Assembly (NCBI GenBank): GCA_947579665.1
Contig: OX388350.1
Coordinates: forward strand, 82,045,152-82,109,151
Source: Sympetrum striolatum
Taxonomy: Eukaryota; Arthropoda; Insecta; Odonata; Libellulidae
Direction of reading: 5' to 3'
DNA: 64,000 nucleotides
Below the pieces are notes generated by a model. The model was not told the DNA's origin. It searched no databases and was given only the letters and a program-made list of their open reading frames with translations. Positions within the stretch are counted from its first letter, which is position 1. Each line of letters opens with the position of its first letter. Both the position numbers and the translations under genes were made by a program. Below are positions 54,880 to 64,000 of this stretch, piece after piece.

Positions 54880-55873
54880 TTAGGGGAAAAAATCCATTGC
54901 AGGAAAACACCCAAAAGGAAGTGTAAGAAACCTGCACAAACCTACCGATAGTAATAGCTAAAAGATAACAAAATAGAAAAACATTAAAAAATAACTACCG
55001 TATTTGACGGCATATAAGACTCACCCTCATTAAGTTGACCACTCACAAGGGAAAAAAGTTTTAGAAGTCCGTGCGAAAGCGCGGTACCACAATAACTTAA
55101 AATGGAGTTTCTTTTAGTTGTCACATTTCGTAAAAGCCAAATATTAACACAATCATTGAATGCAATTATGAAATAGGTAGTACAGACCATCTGGGCTAAA
55201 AAAAGCATTCAGTGTTGAAAGTTAATCTGTGCAGGTTGAACCTTCACATATAAGATTCAGGGAAATTTTTCGAGACATACTTTAGGTAAAAAGGTGCGTC
55301 TTATATGCTGTCAAATACGGTAAATACACTACCAATAGTTACTTACATGCGATACATAAATAAGAATCAGTTCACATTTAAAAAAGATAGCGATAAACTA
55401 AATAATATAAACCAAAGAAAAAAGAAAAATAAGGAAAACATTCATGGATTTTCATTCATAAAGTACATTAATTAAATTAATTGAATACATGAATTAAATT
55501 CAAAATAATAATTATTGTGTGGTTTGGTCATTAAAATTTTGAGAGCAAGTTAGGTAAAACGGAAAATGTAATGTGAGAATGTTAAGTTAAATGTACAATA
55601 GGACATTTGCATTTTATACCTTGCATTCTATGGGGATTGAAAGGTAATGCTTTTTACAGTTCATCAGAGAGAAAAGTGGTAAGACGACCCCTTGTGATGC
55701 ATAGACAAAGTGGGTGAAGTTTATTATGAATAAATGGAACATACAAGAAAGAAATTTCCATAAGCGGGTGAGAGGGCACTACATTAAAACTGGAATAATG
55801 CTTCTGATCATTCAGTTTTGCTGTAAATAAGTTGTCATTAGTCTCGAAAAAAGAGAAAAGCAAACTGCATTAC
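54880..55873. other. intronic AT-rich sequence
   Basis: An inverted pair is seen: TACCGTATTTGACGGCATAT at 54997-55016 and ATATGCTGTCAAATACGGTA at 55303-55322. It delimits about 325 bp and may be a small MITE (GCATATAAGACTCACC.. and ..GGTGCGTCTTATATGC ends). The rest has no recognised feature. Confidence 0.5.
54997..55322. mobile_element. small MITE with 30-40 bp inverted ends
   Basis: The left end TACCGTATTTGACGGCATAT continues AAGACTCACC. The right end in reverse complement reads TACCGTATTTGACAGCATAT and AAGACGCACC. The flanking TA on both sides suggests a Tc1/mariner- or pogo-type MITE. There is no coding sequence. Confidence 0.7.
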
Positions 55874-55978
55874 CTCGGACAATAAGGGACCAGCAGCTGG
55901 ATGAGAAATTTCCTCTTCTGCTTCATCGCTAGACTCGTTTGCTTCCACAGGAAATGCACTCACGATGAATGGTATTTC
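55874..55978 (-). CDS. probable internal exon (exon 3) of the zinc-finger gene
   Basis: It is bounded by acceptor ATAATTTTCTTCAG (ending 55979) and donor GAG/GTAATG (55868-55873). The 35 codons are phase 0 at both ends and read EIPFIVSAFPVEANESSDE, then AEEEISHPAAGPLLSE. It can join the main zinc-finger exon (starts VPDRVLRSRK, phase 0) downstream and the exon at 63063-63134 upstream without breaking the frame. The acidic Ser/Glu composition fits the N-terminus of the zinc-finger protein. The link is inference. Confidence 0.5.
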
Positions 55979-56244
55979 CTGAAGAAAATTATAAATGGGG
56001 ATCATTAGAAGTACTGTAGACATTTATTGGGCAAAAATACGTTAAATCTCATTGAATTAGTGTACTTTTCTGTGATACCCAATGGCCACAAAAATTGTTA
56101 AAACATACATACATGAGTGTTGTACCTTTGCAAAACCCTGCACAATTCCTATACTATAAACAAAATAATTGAAAATAATAAAATGGATGGGCTGGAATTT
56201 GAAAAATATGTGCATTTGATAAAAAATTAAGGTTTTCATAGGCA
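55979..56244. other. intronic sequence
   Basis: No feature was recognised besides the polypyrimidine tract of the exon 3 acceptor. Confidence 0.4.
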
Positions 56245-56474
56245 AGATTCTAAATTTTATATTTTTGTACTTGAAAACAAAAAATTAGCTTTATTTTTGT
56301 TTAAAAATAGAAAATTATGTTTTTAACAAAAATATCAAATGTTTGGCCCATTGTGGCAGACCTAATTATTTTTAAATTCAATAAAAAATTTTTCGGTAAA
56401 TTTGTGACCACGGTTACAACTTTCTATGGACTTGAAATTTTGAATTTCGGAAAAAGGTTTTTCGTGATACACCC
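56245..56474. mobile_element. truncated copy of the mariner-like MITE
   Basis: TTTTTGTACTTGAAAACAAA, GGCCCATTGTGGCAGACC and the end GAAAAAGGTTTTTCGTGATA-CACCCC match the right half of 39510-40055. The left end is missing. Confidence 0.6.
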
Positions 56475-56494
56475 CAGTAGATAACCCTTTAAAT

Positions 56495-56785
56495 CATGCA
56501 ACACCTTTAGTCTTCTGTTTTTCCCTTGAATTCCACCCTCAATGGCATTCTTCAGTAACCCTTCTCGTCTCGATATTTGACATTTCCTCTATCAAATCAA
56601 TGAAATTCCTCCCCAACCATCTCCAGCACCTCCGTGTACCTCCTACTTACATTCCATGCCAACATCTCTAAGGCTTCTACATGTTTCCTCCTTTTTTATG
56701 GTCCACACCCATGGTTTCATACCCAATACACTACAAACCACAGATTTCACAAATCTTTTCCTGATTCCTTTTCCAAAACGTTTCG
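56495..56785 (-). pseudogene. LINE relic, RTE-like reverse transcriptase C-terminus
   Basis: On the minus strand, broken across frames, it reads RKRFVKSVVCSVLG, then a WTIKKEET-like stretch, EALEMLAWNVSRRYTEVLEM, VGEEFH, a stop, and LLKNAIEGGIQGKNRRLKVL. This order (R.FVKSV..SVLGYG.E.W...K.....LEA.EM...R......EVL..V.E.....) is the typical C-terminus of RTE-type and related non-LTR polymerases. Stops and frameshifts occur every 15-30 codons. It lies in the intron between exons 2 and 3 of the zinc-finger gene model. Confidence 0.6.
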
Positions 56786-56848
56786 TCATTAATTCCCTTC
56801 ATTTCATTGGCCAAAACGTTTCGTCATTAATTCCCTTCATTTCATTGG
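56773..56848. repeat. perfect 38-bp tandem duplication
   Basis: CCAAAACGTTTCGTCATTAA, TTCCCTTCATTTCATTGG occurs twice without a difference (56773-56810 and 56811-56848) at the upstream end of the LINE relic. The identity implies a recent event. Confidence 0.95.
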
Positions 56849-57029
56849 CCAAGGCTATTCTTTTTCTACATCTATGTTGATACCTTGAGCGCCACATTTT
56901 GGGGTGTGGCAGGGGGTGTAAACACCAGTTAATCTAAACTACTTCTTTACTGGGTAATTGTTGCATTTTGTTCGGGGAAATTTTAAAACAACTCGTAATA
57001 GCATCTATTTCTCTTAACTTACGTTTATT

Positions 57030-57740
57030 GTCAGACCAACCGAGGTGGCAGAGGGGTTGCATGATACCAGTTCTATCTTCTAAAATCAAGATGTTCAGGC
57101 CGAACTTTGTTTAAAATTCAAGTTCTATCTTCCGCAGATGTAGTTTCCCTGAATTTATTAAAGGGTCCTACATAAAATATGTAATGCAAAATTTACCTAC
57201 TTTCAACCCCTCTCTCCCCCCCAATTAGAAGGACTGTAAAGCCAGGCAGGACCCCCCTCCCACTCCGTTAAGTGCTTCGTGAAAATTTTGGGCTTATATT
57301 CACGAAAGAAAGATTTTTAGTTTCCAATATTAATTCACTTTTTAATAAACAATTTCAATTTAAAGGCCTTTCATACATTTCACCTAGATTCAATGCCATG
57401 ACATGTTGATAATTAGCATATCACAAAACACAGACAGGGGAATACCACATTCCACTCTCTTTCTGACTACTTCTGTTCGACAATCTCTCGGATCAGAGCT
57501 GCCAAATTTCTCTGATAATTGTGAGAGAGTATTAAATTGAAACTTTAAAAATGCAGAAATTTTGCTTTTTAGGCAGTTCTAAAACTGTGGTGTATCGCAA
57601 ACCTTGACCCCCTCCCCCAAGTACCAGGACCGTAATGCCTGGCGGGACCTCCCCCTCACCCCAAATTGCTTTACATAATTTGTGTACGACCCTATGCAAT
57701 CGCAGCTTCCAATCTCCTGTCTTTTAAGGATTCCCTACCT
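57030..57740. repeat. C-rich module repeated about 400 bp apart
   Basis: ACCCCTCTCTCCCCCCCAAT, then AGAAGGACTGTAAAGCCAGG and CAGGACCCCCCTCCCA near 57205-57260 recur near 57605-57655 as CCCCCTCCCCCAAGTACCAG, GACCGTAATGCCTGGCGGGA. No function was recognised. Confidence 0.5.
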
Positions 57741-60720
57741 ATGTCTGAGAGTATTTCTGAAATACTTGCTTTATAAGACTGAATAACAGTAGTACAGCTA
57801 ACAGCATAAAAAAGTTACCACCTAAGATGCAACCAGCATAACTCGAGAAGGGCGAGTCTTTCAGATTCTCAGTTTTGAGCGCGCATTTCGTCTTCCTCTT
57901 TATGCCTGGCTCGTTTTGAAGGCTTTCGTGATGTTATAAATTTTAAAAATACTCGCTAAAACTCATTGCTTTTGCTGCAGTAGAAGCAGTATTGTATTAT
58001 AAAAGAATTAAATTCGTATTTCGTTAAATCGGCTCGAATCTTAAGCGTAATTCGCTCTTCTTCATAAAATATTGGACATGAATTACTTTGGCTGCTCATA
58101 TTTCCTCCTAACATAAAATATTCCATCAATGCAGATTTAGAATGAAATTGGTTATTTCAGTTAATGCTCCACACGCCAGCAGGATGAACGTTTTCGTAAA
58201 GATTATGCTTAATTATGACACGATAATTAAGAGAATATGAACTACTGTAAATTAGGTCAACGGAAGTAGGAAAAATTAGTGCAAAACGTAATAAGAATAA
58301 ATATGGAGTAATAATAAAATAATACCTGCTATTACAAATAACATTGGATGATAGTGGGCCTCAAAGCGGAAATATGGTGCTTGTTTATATTGAAAACGAA
58401 TTTGTAAAATTGGCGAAGTTGTTTGGGCGCCATTGATATAAGCAGGGAATTTTTATTTGTCTGATTTGCGGGTTCTTTACTTAAATGTTCATCCAAGATG
58501 TAACTTTTTACGGTGTTTACTATCTATTTAAATTATCGAGAGACCTCAATACTCTGAAGGTTCTTTGCAAAACCATTATTATATGAAGTTAATATACGTT
58601 ATTAATCTACTTAATAATATATGCTGATATATATGATGATTTGAATATATATATATGTAACTATGGTTGTATGATATGAGTAGCACTTAGCATTAATATT
58701 ATAAGTATAATGATGGTGTTGCAGATTCATGAGAGATAGTTAAGTTAGAAATACATTTAAATTAACTATCCGCGAGCCTCCATGAGGCTTATTGCAGAGG
58801 GTGTGAAACACTCAACTATATAAATAATTTACATATTTACACACCTTATACTATTCGCAAGATGATAGCGGTATAGGCCATCTGTCCTCGCTATAATCTC
58901 GTAATAATCTTTTTACCATCTGGCTGCGAAAATCACGATTGTTCAGAATAGGGATCATGTCGTCGCATATTTCGTCATGTAAATAACAGCTAAGGAATAT
59001 ATCTAATAATTATTGTCTTTACAGAGTTATATTCTTATAAGATACCCAGCGGAGGGCTCCGATCATTTTGGACTCGCTGCTATCTAACCTGTAGTCTCTT
59101 AACAAACCGCTTAATATTTTACGCGTGAAAATTTCTTTTGGATAATGAAATTAGAAGGACTAGTCATGCAGAGTCGAGCAAAGCGCAAAAAGAATTGAAT
59201 AATATGCTTGTAATTATTTAATTCCTTTATTTAAACCTTCTCCGTCAAAAATTTTAAAATACTAAAACAATTAAGAGTTTCAACATTGGGAAAAGGTATG
59301 AGCCAACAACTTAAGGCTGTTACAACTCCACTCTTAATATTTGCACGTAAACGCTCATGAATGAAAAATACATATAAATCTATTGCTATGGATCTCTGTG
59401 GCAAGTCCTCCTTTTGGTGCTACGTCTGCTTTTAATGTTTTTGTCTACATAACGGTTAATCGGTAGCATGCATACCTTCCTTCTCAAGAAAACAAAGGGA
59501 GCTTCTGCGTGGGGGTGAGAGAAAGGGTCTTCAATGGAGCGGTCACAGGTTACTGATCAAGGGATCAGAGAAGAGCCCACAAACGCTGTGGACGGTCTAC
59601 CAGACTGCCCATGTCTCGGACCGTCTCTGCTTTCAGGAGTAGAATTAAACATACATTAACCATAGAAAGATCACTACCGTAGAAATTTAAGCTTCGGAAC
59701 CATCTAATTCCAAAATTACGTTCTCAATATTTACATTCATCTTTTCAGGCTTTTTTTGCTATTTCTTCTAACCAACGATTTTCATAAACCTTTGGGATAT
59801 CCTTACAAATCAATCAACAACAAAACGGGAAAATTTAAGAAATAGCTATTTTCGTAAACTGGCGTTCCTTTGGTTCTTTTTCATTACTATCATTGAATGT
59901 ATAGTGTTTTCAATTCTTTTATCCCATTAAATGATAGATACAGTTATTAGTTTCGTAGATTTTAAGAACCTTTAAAATTAATATAAAAAACCACCTATAG
60001 CAAGTGAACGCATTTTTTCTCTAAGTGTTGATGATAGCCAAATCGTTCAACTCATCTTGATTCACTTATAAAATTTGCTAGTCGATCTCACCTCGTTTAT
60101 AAAACACAAAATAAGGATGTTATTTAAATACTTATTTGAACACAATTATAATCGTAATTACTATAACACACACGCAATAACTTGCCCATTGTCATGCAAA
60201 AGTGACAATTCTACAGATAGCGCTCTTATCATTTTTCATAACTGATAAAATAAAAGATGGTCTTCTTAAATTACTGAGAACTTCGAAATAAATTCTAATA
60301 CACTTCGGAGTTGATTGGTGGATCAGTAAATAGCTAAAAATACGAGAGGAGTAACTTTTGAGGAATGATATTTCGAGAATTTAACCAAAAGGACGTCTAC
60401 CGCTGGCCATTTACTAAAGTATTTACTGGAAGCCATTACTTTGTAACGATAAGGAATCCATGGATCCAATTTTTAGGACAGTGGTTTCATCAAGTGACTT
60501 ATGATTATTTTCATTCAATCCACATCAGATAAACAGTGAGATCTCGTAAGTTATAGGCTGAAGAAAACACAAAATATCAAATCTGATGCTCTGCAGTCCC
60601 ACTTTATGAGAGATTTAATTCTTCGAGTCATTCTTCTAATTGCGAGCTAAAAATTATACATATATCAGAGAAGGCTAGCGGACATATTATTTTAGATAAA
60701 ATAAAAATGAATCAAGCAAA
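57741..60720. other. intronic, AT-rich sequence without recognised features
   Basis: I see no domain, clear exon or repeat boundary in this stretch. A small hairpin (GCCTCCATGAGGC) lies near 58777. AT microsatellite-like sequence lies near 58645-58660. Confidence 0.45.
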
Positions 60721-60908
60721 TTGCAACCCAAATCCTCTTCTCCCAACGAGAAAGTTTTTCCTTTCCATTCCCCTTTAGCAACGAAAGGAAATCTTGCCCT
60801 TCTCCCCCACTTATTTCGTTTTGTCCTGTTTAACAGTTTTCCAGGAATTCTACCCTTTCACCTGCAGGTCACACTTTTGTTCCCTCTTATTCTTACTTCT
60901 TTTTCCAG

Positions 60909-60978
60909 GCACATGCCATATGGAGGATCGCGTATTTATGTAAATGTTGAAGATGGTGCTAGTAAGCGTCGAAGCTAA
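60909..60978 (+). CDS. possible terminal exon, 22 codons
   Basis: A long polypyrimidine tract ending TTCTTTTTCCAG (60908) precedes a short frame HMPYGGSRIYVNVEDGASK, RRS and TAA. The acceptor is very good, and the frame upstream of it is low-complexity, so only this last part would be coding. No upstream exon or polyadenylation signal was identified. Confidence 0.3.
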
Positions 60979-61339
60979 TTGTGTAAATTTTCTACGGTGT
61001 TGTTGTAAGGATAATTTAATTTTACAAAGTCATGGGATACACAGTTTATAGGAGTCATGAGAGTAACGGGATACAGTAATCTAGAAAAAAATATTCCTTA
61101 TTTAAATCAATCGGATGAGCTTTAACTTTGAGGAACTTCATAGGTAACTAAACATAAGGAAATAAACAACTTCGTCAAAATTACACGACTTTTTGTGTGG
61201 AAGTTGTGGAACTTTTATTTCCTTGTGTTTATACCTTAGTTATTTCTCTTGATAATAGAACGCTTTTCAATTGGGAAAGTTAAACGATAGGTTTGTAAAA
61301 GCAATCAAATTATAGTAATCCACCGAATTATGCACATAT

Positions 61340-62160
61340 CTTATATATAAAAATTGCGCCTGCGTGTGTCTGTGGCCGCAAAACTCGAAAACCACTCGGT
61401 CGATTGCCTTGAAATTTTTACAGAACATTGCATTCAAATATATTTACGAAATATGAAATAAGAAAGTGTTTCTATTGTAAAAAATGGTGACACTTCGTCC
61501 TTGCTTCGATTCTAGACGAGTCAAAGCATTTCCGTAAGAAATGCACGTAAAGTTCATTTTTATCGCAGCAGGCTTCATTTCTTTTGCAAAATTAAATCAA
61601 AAACAATGGTCACATGACATTGAGGCAAGAACCAATAGCTAAGAAAATGAATAAAAAACCTTATTCTGGTCGTATATTATTATTGTTTTCGAATTGAATT
61701 TTCGAGATTTTACACGAAATACACGAAAATTTTTGTAAATTTTGTGAGTATAAACAACCGGTCCCCCGACGAAAAATGCCATAGTTGAGTCCAAGATCCT
61801 GCGTTGTGGCCTATTTGAAATTAAGAAGAAGAGAAAAGTTGCTGGTTTTGTTCACATTGATAAGCATAATCAATCGTTGGAAGTGATTTAAATGATCAAT
61901 TTCCGAAAAACAAAATGTGAGTTAATTTGATACCGAATGTTGTATTCAGTTAACTTCATTTGTATTGTTTTTGAAATGATTTAATAATCTGTAATCGAAA
62001 AGCAAAGTGAGAGTTACTTTGATTGCTGCATTCAATTCAATTAATTTCTTTAGTTATTTTCCAGTTGATCTTCGTCAAATACAACAGTATGCGTTAACAC
62101 ATCAAATGTTTTGGCAGATAATGGATACTACTAAATGATATTTATATATATAACGAAAAT
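61340..62160. repeat. dispersed repeat with TATATATAAAAATT end
   Basis: It opens TATATATAAAAATTGCGCCT, then GTGTCTGTGGCCGCAAAACT and ACCACTCGGTCGATTGCC, a 5' block of a type common to insect non-autonomous Helitron-like repeats. The interior 61500-61710 (GATTCTAGACGAGTCAAAGC, TTCATTTCTTTTGCAAAATT) is shared with 8935-9060 and 21590-21720. It seems to end in ATATATATAACGAAAATTC near 62155. The class is uncertain. Confidence 0.45.
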
Positions 62161-62319
62161 TCTCCATCCAAACGCGAGAGCAGAGCTAGCGTAACGGACT
62201 ACGTCCTTTCTTTTCTCTCCCTCTCTTCTCGAGAGAAAGGCTCGCCGGCCCGAAATTTGGACTTAGTTTTTCTTGGTGGGTCAGGGGTGGTAACTTTTTT
62301 TTGCTGTTAGCTGTACAAC

Positions 62320-62670
62320 ATCAGCGTGAGGGATCAATTCCCCGCATACAAATTCCACCCAGACCAATTCACCGGCCACACTCAAGTAGAGGTCAAACCA
62401 GGGATAAGTACGCTATTTATTTTATTGTCGATGAACATCCCCTCAGAAATCTACTGGCTAACCCCTCAAACCCATTCGCCTTTCCTATTACGCCTCGAAT
62501 ATGCTCTTTGAAGGAACAATTACTACTGAGCATAATTCCTAGGTATTTATGATGCCTCGTGAACTCGAAGGGATTTCCTGAAATACTATAAGGTACACAG
62601 GTAATGTTGATGGAATGTGTCGATTAGATTGATTTGACGTTGAATGTCAGCTGGTAATGTTTCTTGCACT
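62320..62670 (-). pseudogene. LINE relic, reverse transcriptase C-terminal region
   Basis: The minus strand reads, in one frame with stops, KCKKHYQLTFNVKSI, then YSISGNPFEFTRHHKYLGIM, LSSNCSFKEHIRGVIGKANG, LRGCSSTIK, stop, IAYLSLV, stop, PLLECGR. The HKYLGI..SSN.S...HI..V..KAN....(L)RGCS...K..AYL.LVRP.LE pattern is the standard region downstream of the catalytic box in CR1/Jockey-like LINEs. At least three stops are present. This family differs from the LINE at 4797 and the RTE-like relic at 56495. Confidence 0.65.
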
Positions 62671-63062
62671 GTGGATTCGGGTATTTACCACACTTCACAG
62701 TCAGCAGGAGTTGACAGACTTACACTTTTCCCTTACGGAAATTTAAAAATGTTGAATGCAATCCACAGATACTGCAATAGCATTTGCTTGAAACCAAAGG
62801 AACAAGAAATAATGATCACAAAGTGGCGATGTTTATACAACTGAAGCAGGAGAACAAAACAGTAATTACTTTTCAAATATGCTGTGTATTTACCAATTGA
62901 ATTCTCCGTAGATTGGATAGTATCCCACACTTCACTTGAGGGTTGATAGAAAATCTTTTGACCGATAAGCATGCAGTTTGCAAACAACATTTTACATCAT
63001 AATACGACAATACTGAGGAAAAAAATTCTCTTGAGCTTTTAAAGCAAATAAGAAATGATTAC
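62671..63062. other. intronic sequence
   Basis: No recognised feature. The minus-strand frame 62733-62990 has no match or splice signals. Confidence 0.4.
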
Positions 63063-63134
63063 ATCACATGGAAGATCCACTTCTTCTTCATCACAAACTT
63101 CTTTACTGCCGTTATCTGCATTCAGGTCATCTTC
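63063..63134 (-). CDS. probable exon 2 of the zinc-finger gene
   Basis: It is bounded by acceptor CTTTTTTCTGCAG (ending 63135) and donor GAT/GTAATC (63057-63062). The 24 codons are phase 0 at both ends: EDDLNADNGSKEVCDEEEV then DLPCD. The highly acidic composition matches exon 3 and suggests an N-terminal acidic region, possibly for transcriptional regulation. It joins exon 1 in frame (..ELSVE + EDDLN..). Confidence 0.5.
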
Positions 63135-63219
63135 CTGCAGAAAAAAGTCACTGTATTAGTTAAAGCATTCAGTTTTTAATAATAAATCACAGATTATGAT
63201 GGTAAATTACATAAAATAC

Positions 63220-63252
63220 CTCAACAGAAAGTTCAGGAAACATGTACTCCAT
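63220..63252 (-). CDS. probable first coding exon of the zinc-finger gene
   Basis: ATG at 63252 has G at +4 (ACACGATGG) and opens MEYMFPELSVE, ending at donor GAG/GTATTT in phase 0. Another ATG 10 bases upstream is out of frame and would stop soon after splicing. The short start exon, phase-0 joins and acidic continuation make a coherent model (11 + 24 + 35 codons, then the main exon, about 566 aa in total). The promoter would lie at about 63300-63500. Confidence 0.45.
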
Positions 63253-64000
63253 CGTGTGTTCATGAGATTTTGCCTAGTTTCGATTATATATGTGATTTAA
63301 TTATTTCAAAATTACACTACATCCGTCCCCTATTTTGATGACAATTAACTTTACAATCGATGCACCAGTTACATCGTCACTATAGTCCGTTCACTGAATG
63401 TTTGCGGGTTAGAGAGAGAGCGACAATCACATTTTCTCTCTTTTCGTGCGAGCCAAAAGGAATAAAGGTGGAGTCCCTCCTCCTGAATCAAATCTTACAG
63501 TAAAATTTTGCTATGTTGCAACATTCGCATGAAAATACGAAGTTTGTCAAAATCATTTAAAACTTTGTCAGTATGGAGTGGAAATAATGCTAGACATGGC
63601 AGTATGACTTTTTAAGGGTTAATTACTACAATCATCACAGAAAAAACTAAAATGTAACATTTCAGAGAAATTCTTGATATTTTTCTGGTTTAGTTTGAAC
63701 GATTACCTTCAGTTCTCTAATTGAAGAAACATGGAATTTTTTACATCAAATTCTGCTTCAATTTATTCTTTTCAAGCTCCTTTTTTTTTCATTTGGCAGA
63801 AAAACGTTTTAGAGGTTAATATTTAATAGAAATTAACGAGGAGGTCGAGAATTTTTGGTAAAATGCTGTTAAGAAAGTAGTCGCCAGCTATTTTTCGTCT
63901 TATTCGCTCAAGGGAAAGCTTCCAGCGAGAAAGTTTCTAAGAAAATAGCGAATTTAATTTATATGCAAATACAAAACATCCAAGTTCATTATTAACATAA
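63253..64000. promoter_or_regulatory. presumed promoter region of the zinc-finger gene and flank
   Basis: A GA-rich tract (GTTAGAGAGAGAGCGACAAT, about 63408-63427) on the plus strand is the kind of GAGA repeat often found at arthropod promoters. No TATA box is placed with confidence. The last 400 bases show no feature. Confidence 0.3.

Noticed and set aside
60721..60905. first part of an 85-codon plus-strand frame
   Set aside because: It is a polypyrimidine-rich intron end; only the short part after the TTCCAG acceptor is kept as a weak exon candidate.

Overview
The window is AT-rich eukaryotic DNA with spliced genes (GT-AG junctions, exons of 30-140 bases, kilobase introns) and a dense mix of old transposons typical of an arthropod, most likely an insect: piggyBac, mariner, Tigger/pogo, two hAT elements, a Penelope-like fragment, several LINE relics, a tRNA-derived SINE and many non-autonomous elements. 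No bacterial features, CRISPR array, rRNA or complete tRNA gene was seen. All calls come from reading the sequence; family names come from motif recognition, not a database search.

Layout. 1-4791: a cluster of six copies (three of them full length) of a 1.1-kb modular element. Each full copy carries six modules about 165 bp apart, and each module contains an 11-bp motif matching the RNA polymerase III B box (GGTTCGANNCC). 4797-5873: 5'-truncated LINE. 7921-8852: terminal-repeat element. 10366-11510: more B-box modules. 12879-13127: orphan exon-like frame. 13828-14330: tandem repeat. 16169-18030: a piggyBac-type end and an end-truncated Tigger relic interrupted by a SINE. 18904-21926: hAT element with a perfect 8-bp duplication. 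22006-22828: two phase-matched exons of an unidentified, probably membrane-spanning protein (minus strand). 23423-25073: 1.65-kb unclassified transposon with an 8-bp duplication and an internal 84-bp tandem array. 25311-30987: region bracketed by an inverted repeat and holding degenerate B-box elements. 31979-32331: two plus-strand exons of an unidentified gene. 33502-39473: complete piggyBac-like transposon with about 880-bp inverted repeats. 39510-40055: mariner-like MITE. 40261-41194: internally deleted mariner. 41430-45340: B-box element split by a Tigger, which is itself split by a foldback insertion.

The clearest host gene is a nine-finger C2H2 zinc-finger protein (minus strand, main exon 45984-47474). 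Three small phase-0 exons at 55874-55978, 63063-63134 and 63220-63252 encode an acidic N-terminus and can be joined to it in frame, giving a gene of about 17 kb. Its introns hold a hAT (48894-51661), a complete B-box element (51670-52809), a Tigger end, a Penelope-like fragment, an RTE-like LINE relic and a second LINE relic. A possible alternative first exon and a divergent small open frame lie at 48116-48434.

Most coding sequence is dead transposon protein (frameshifts, stops, a lost catalytic aspartate in the piggyBac). The most unusual feature is the B-box-studded modular element, present in at least seven places; several other transposons have inserted into it or beside it, so it is old and abundant.
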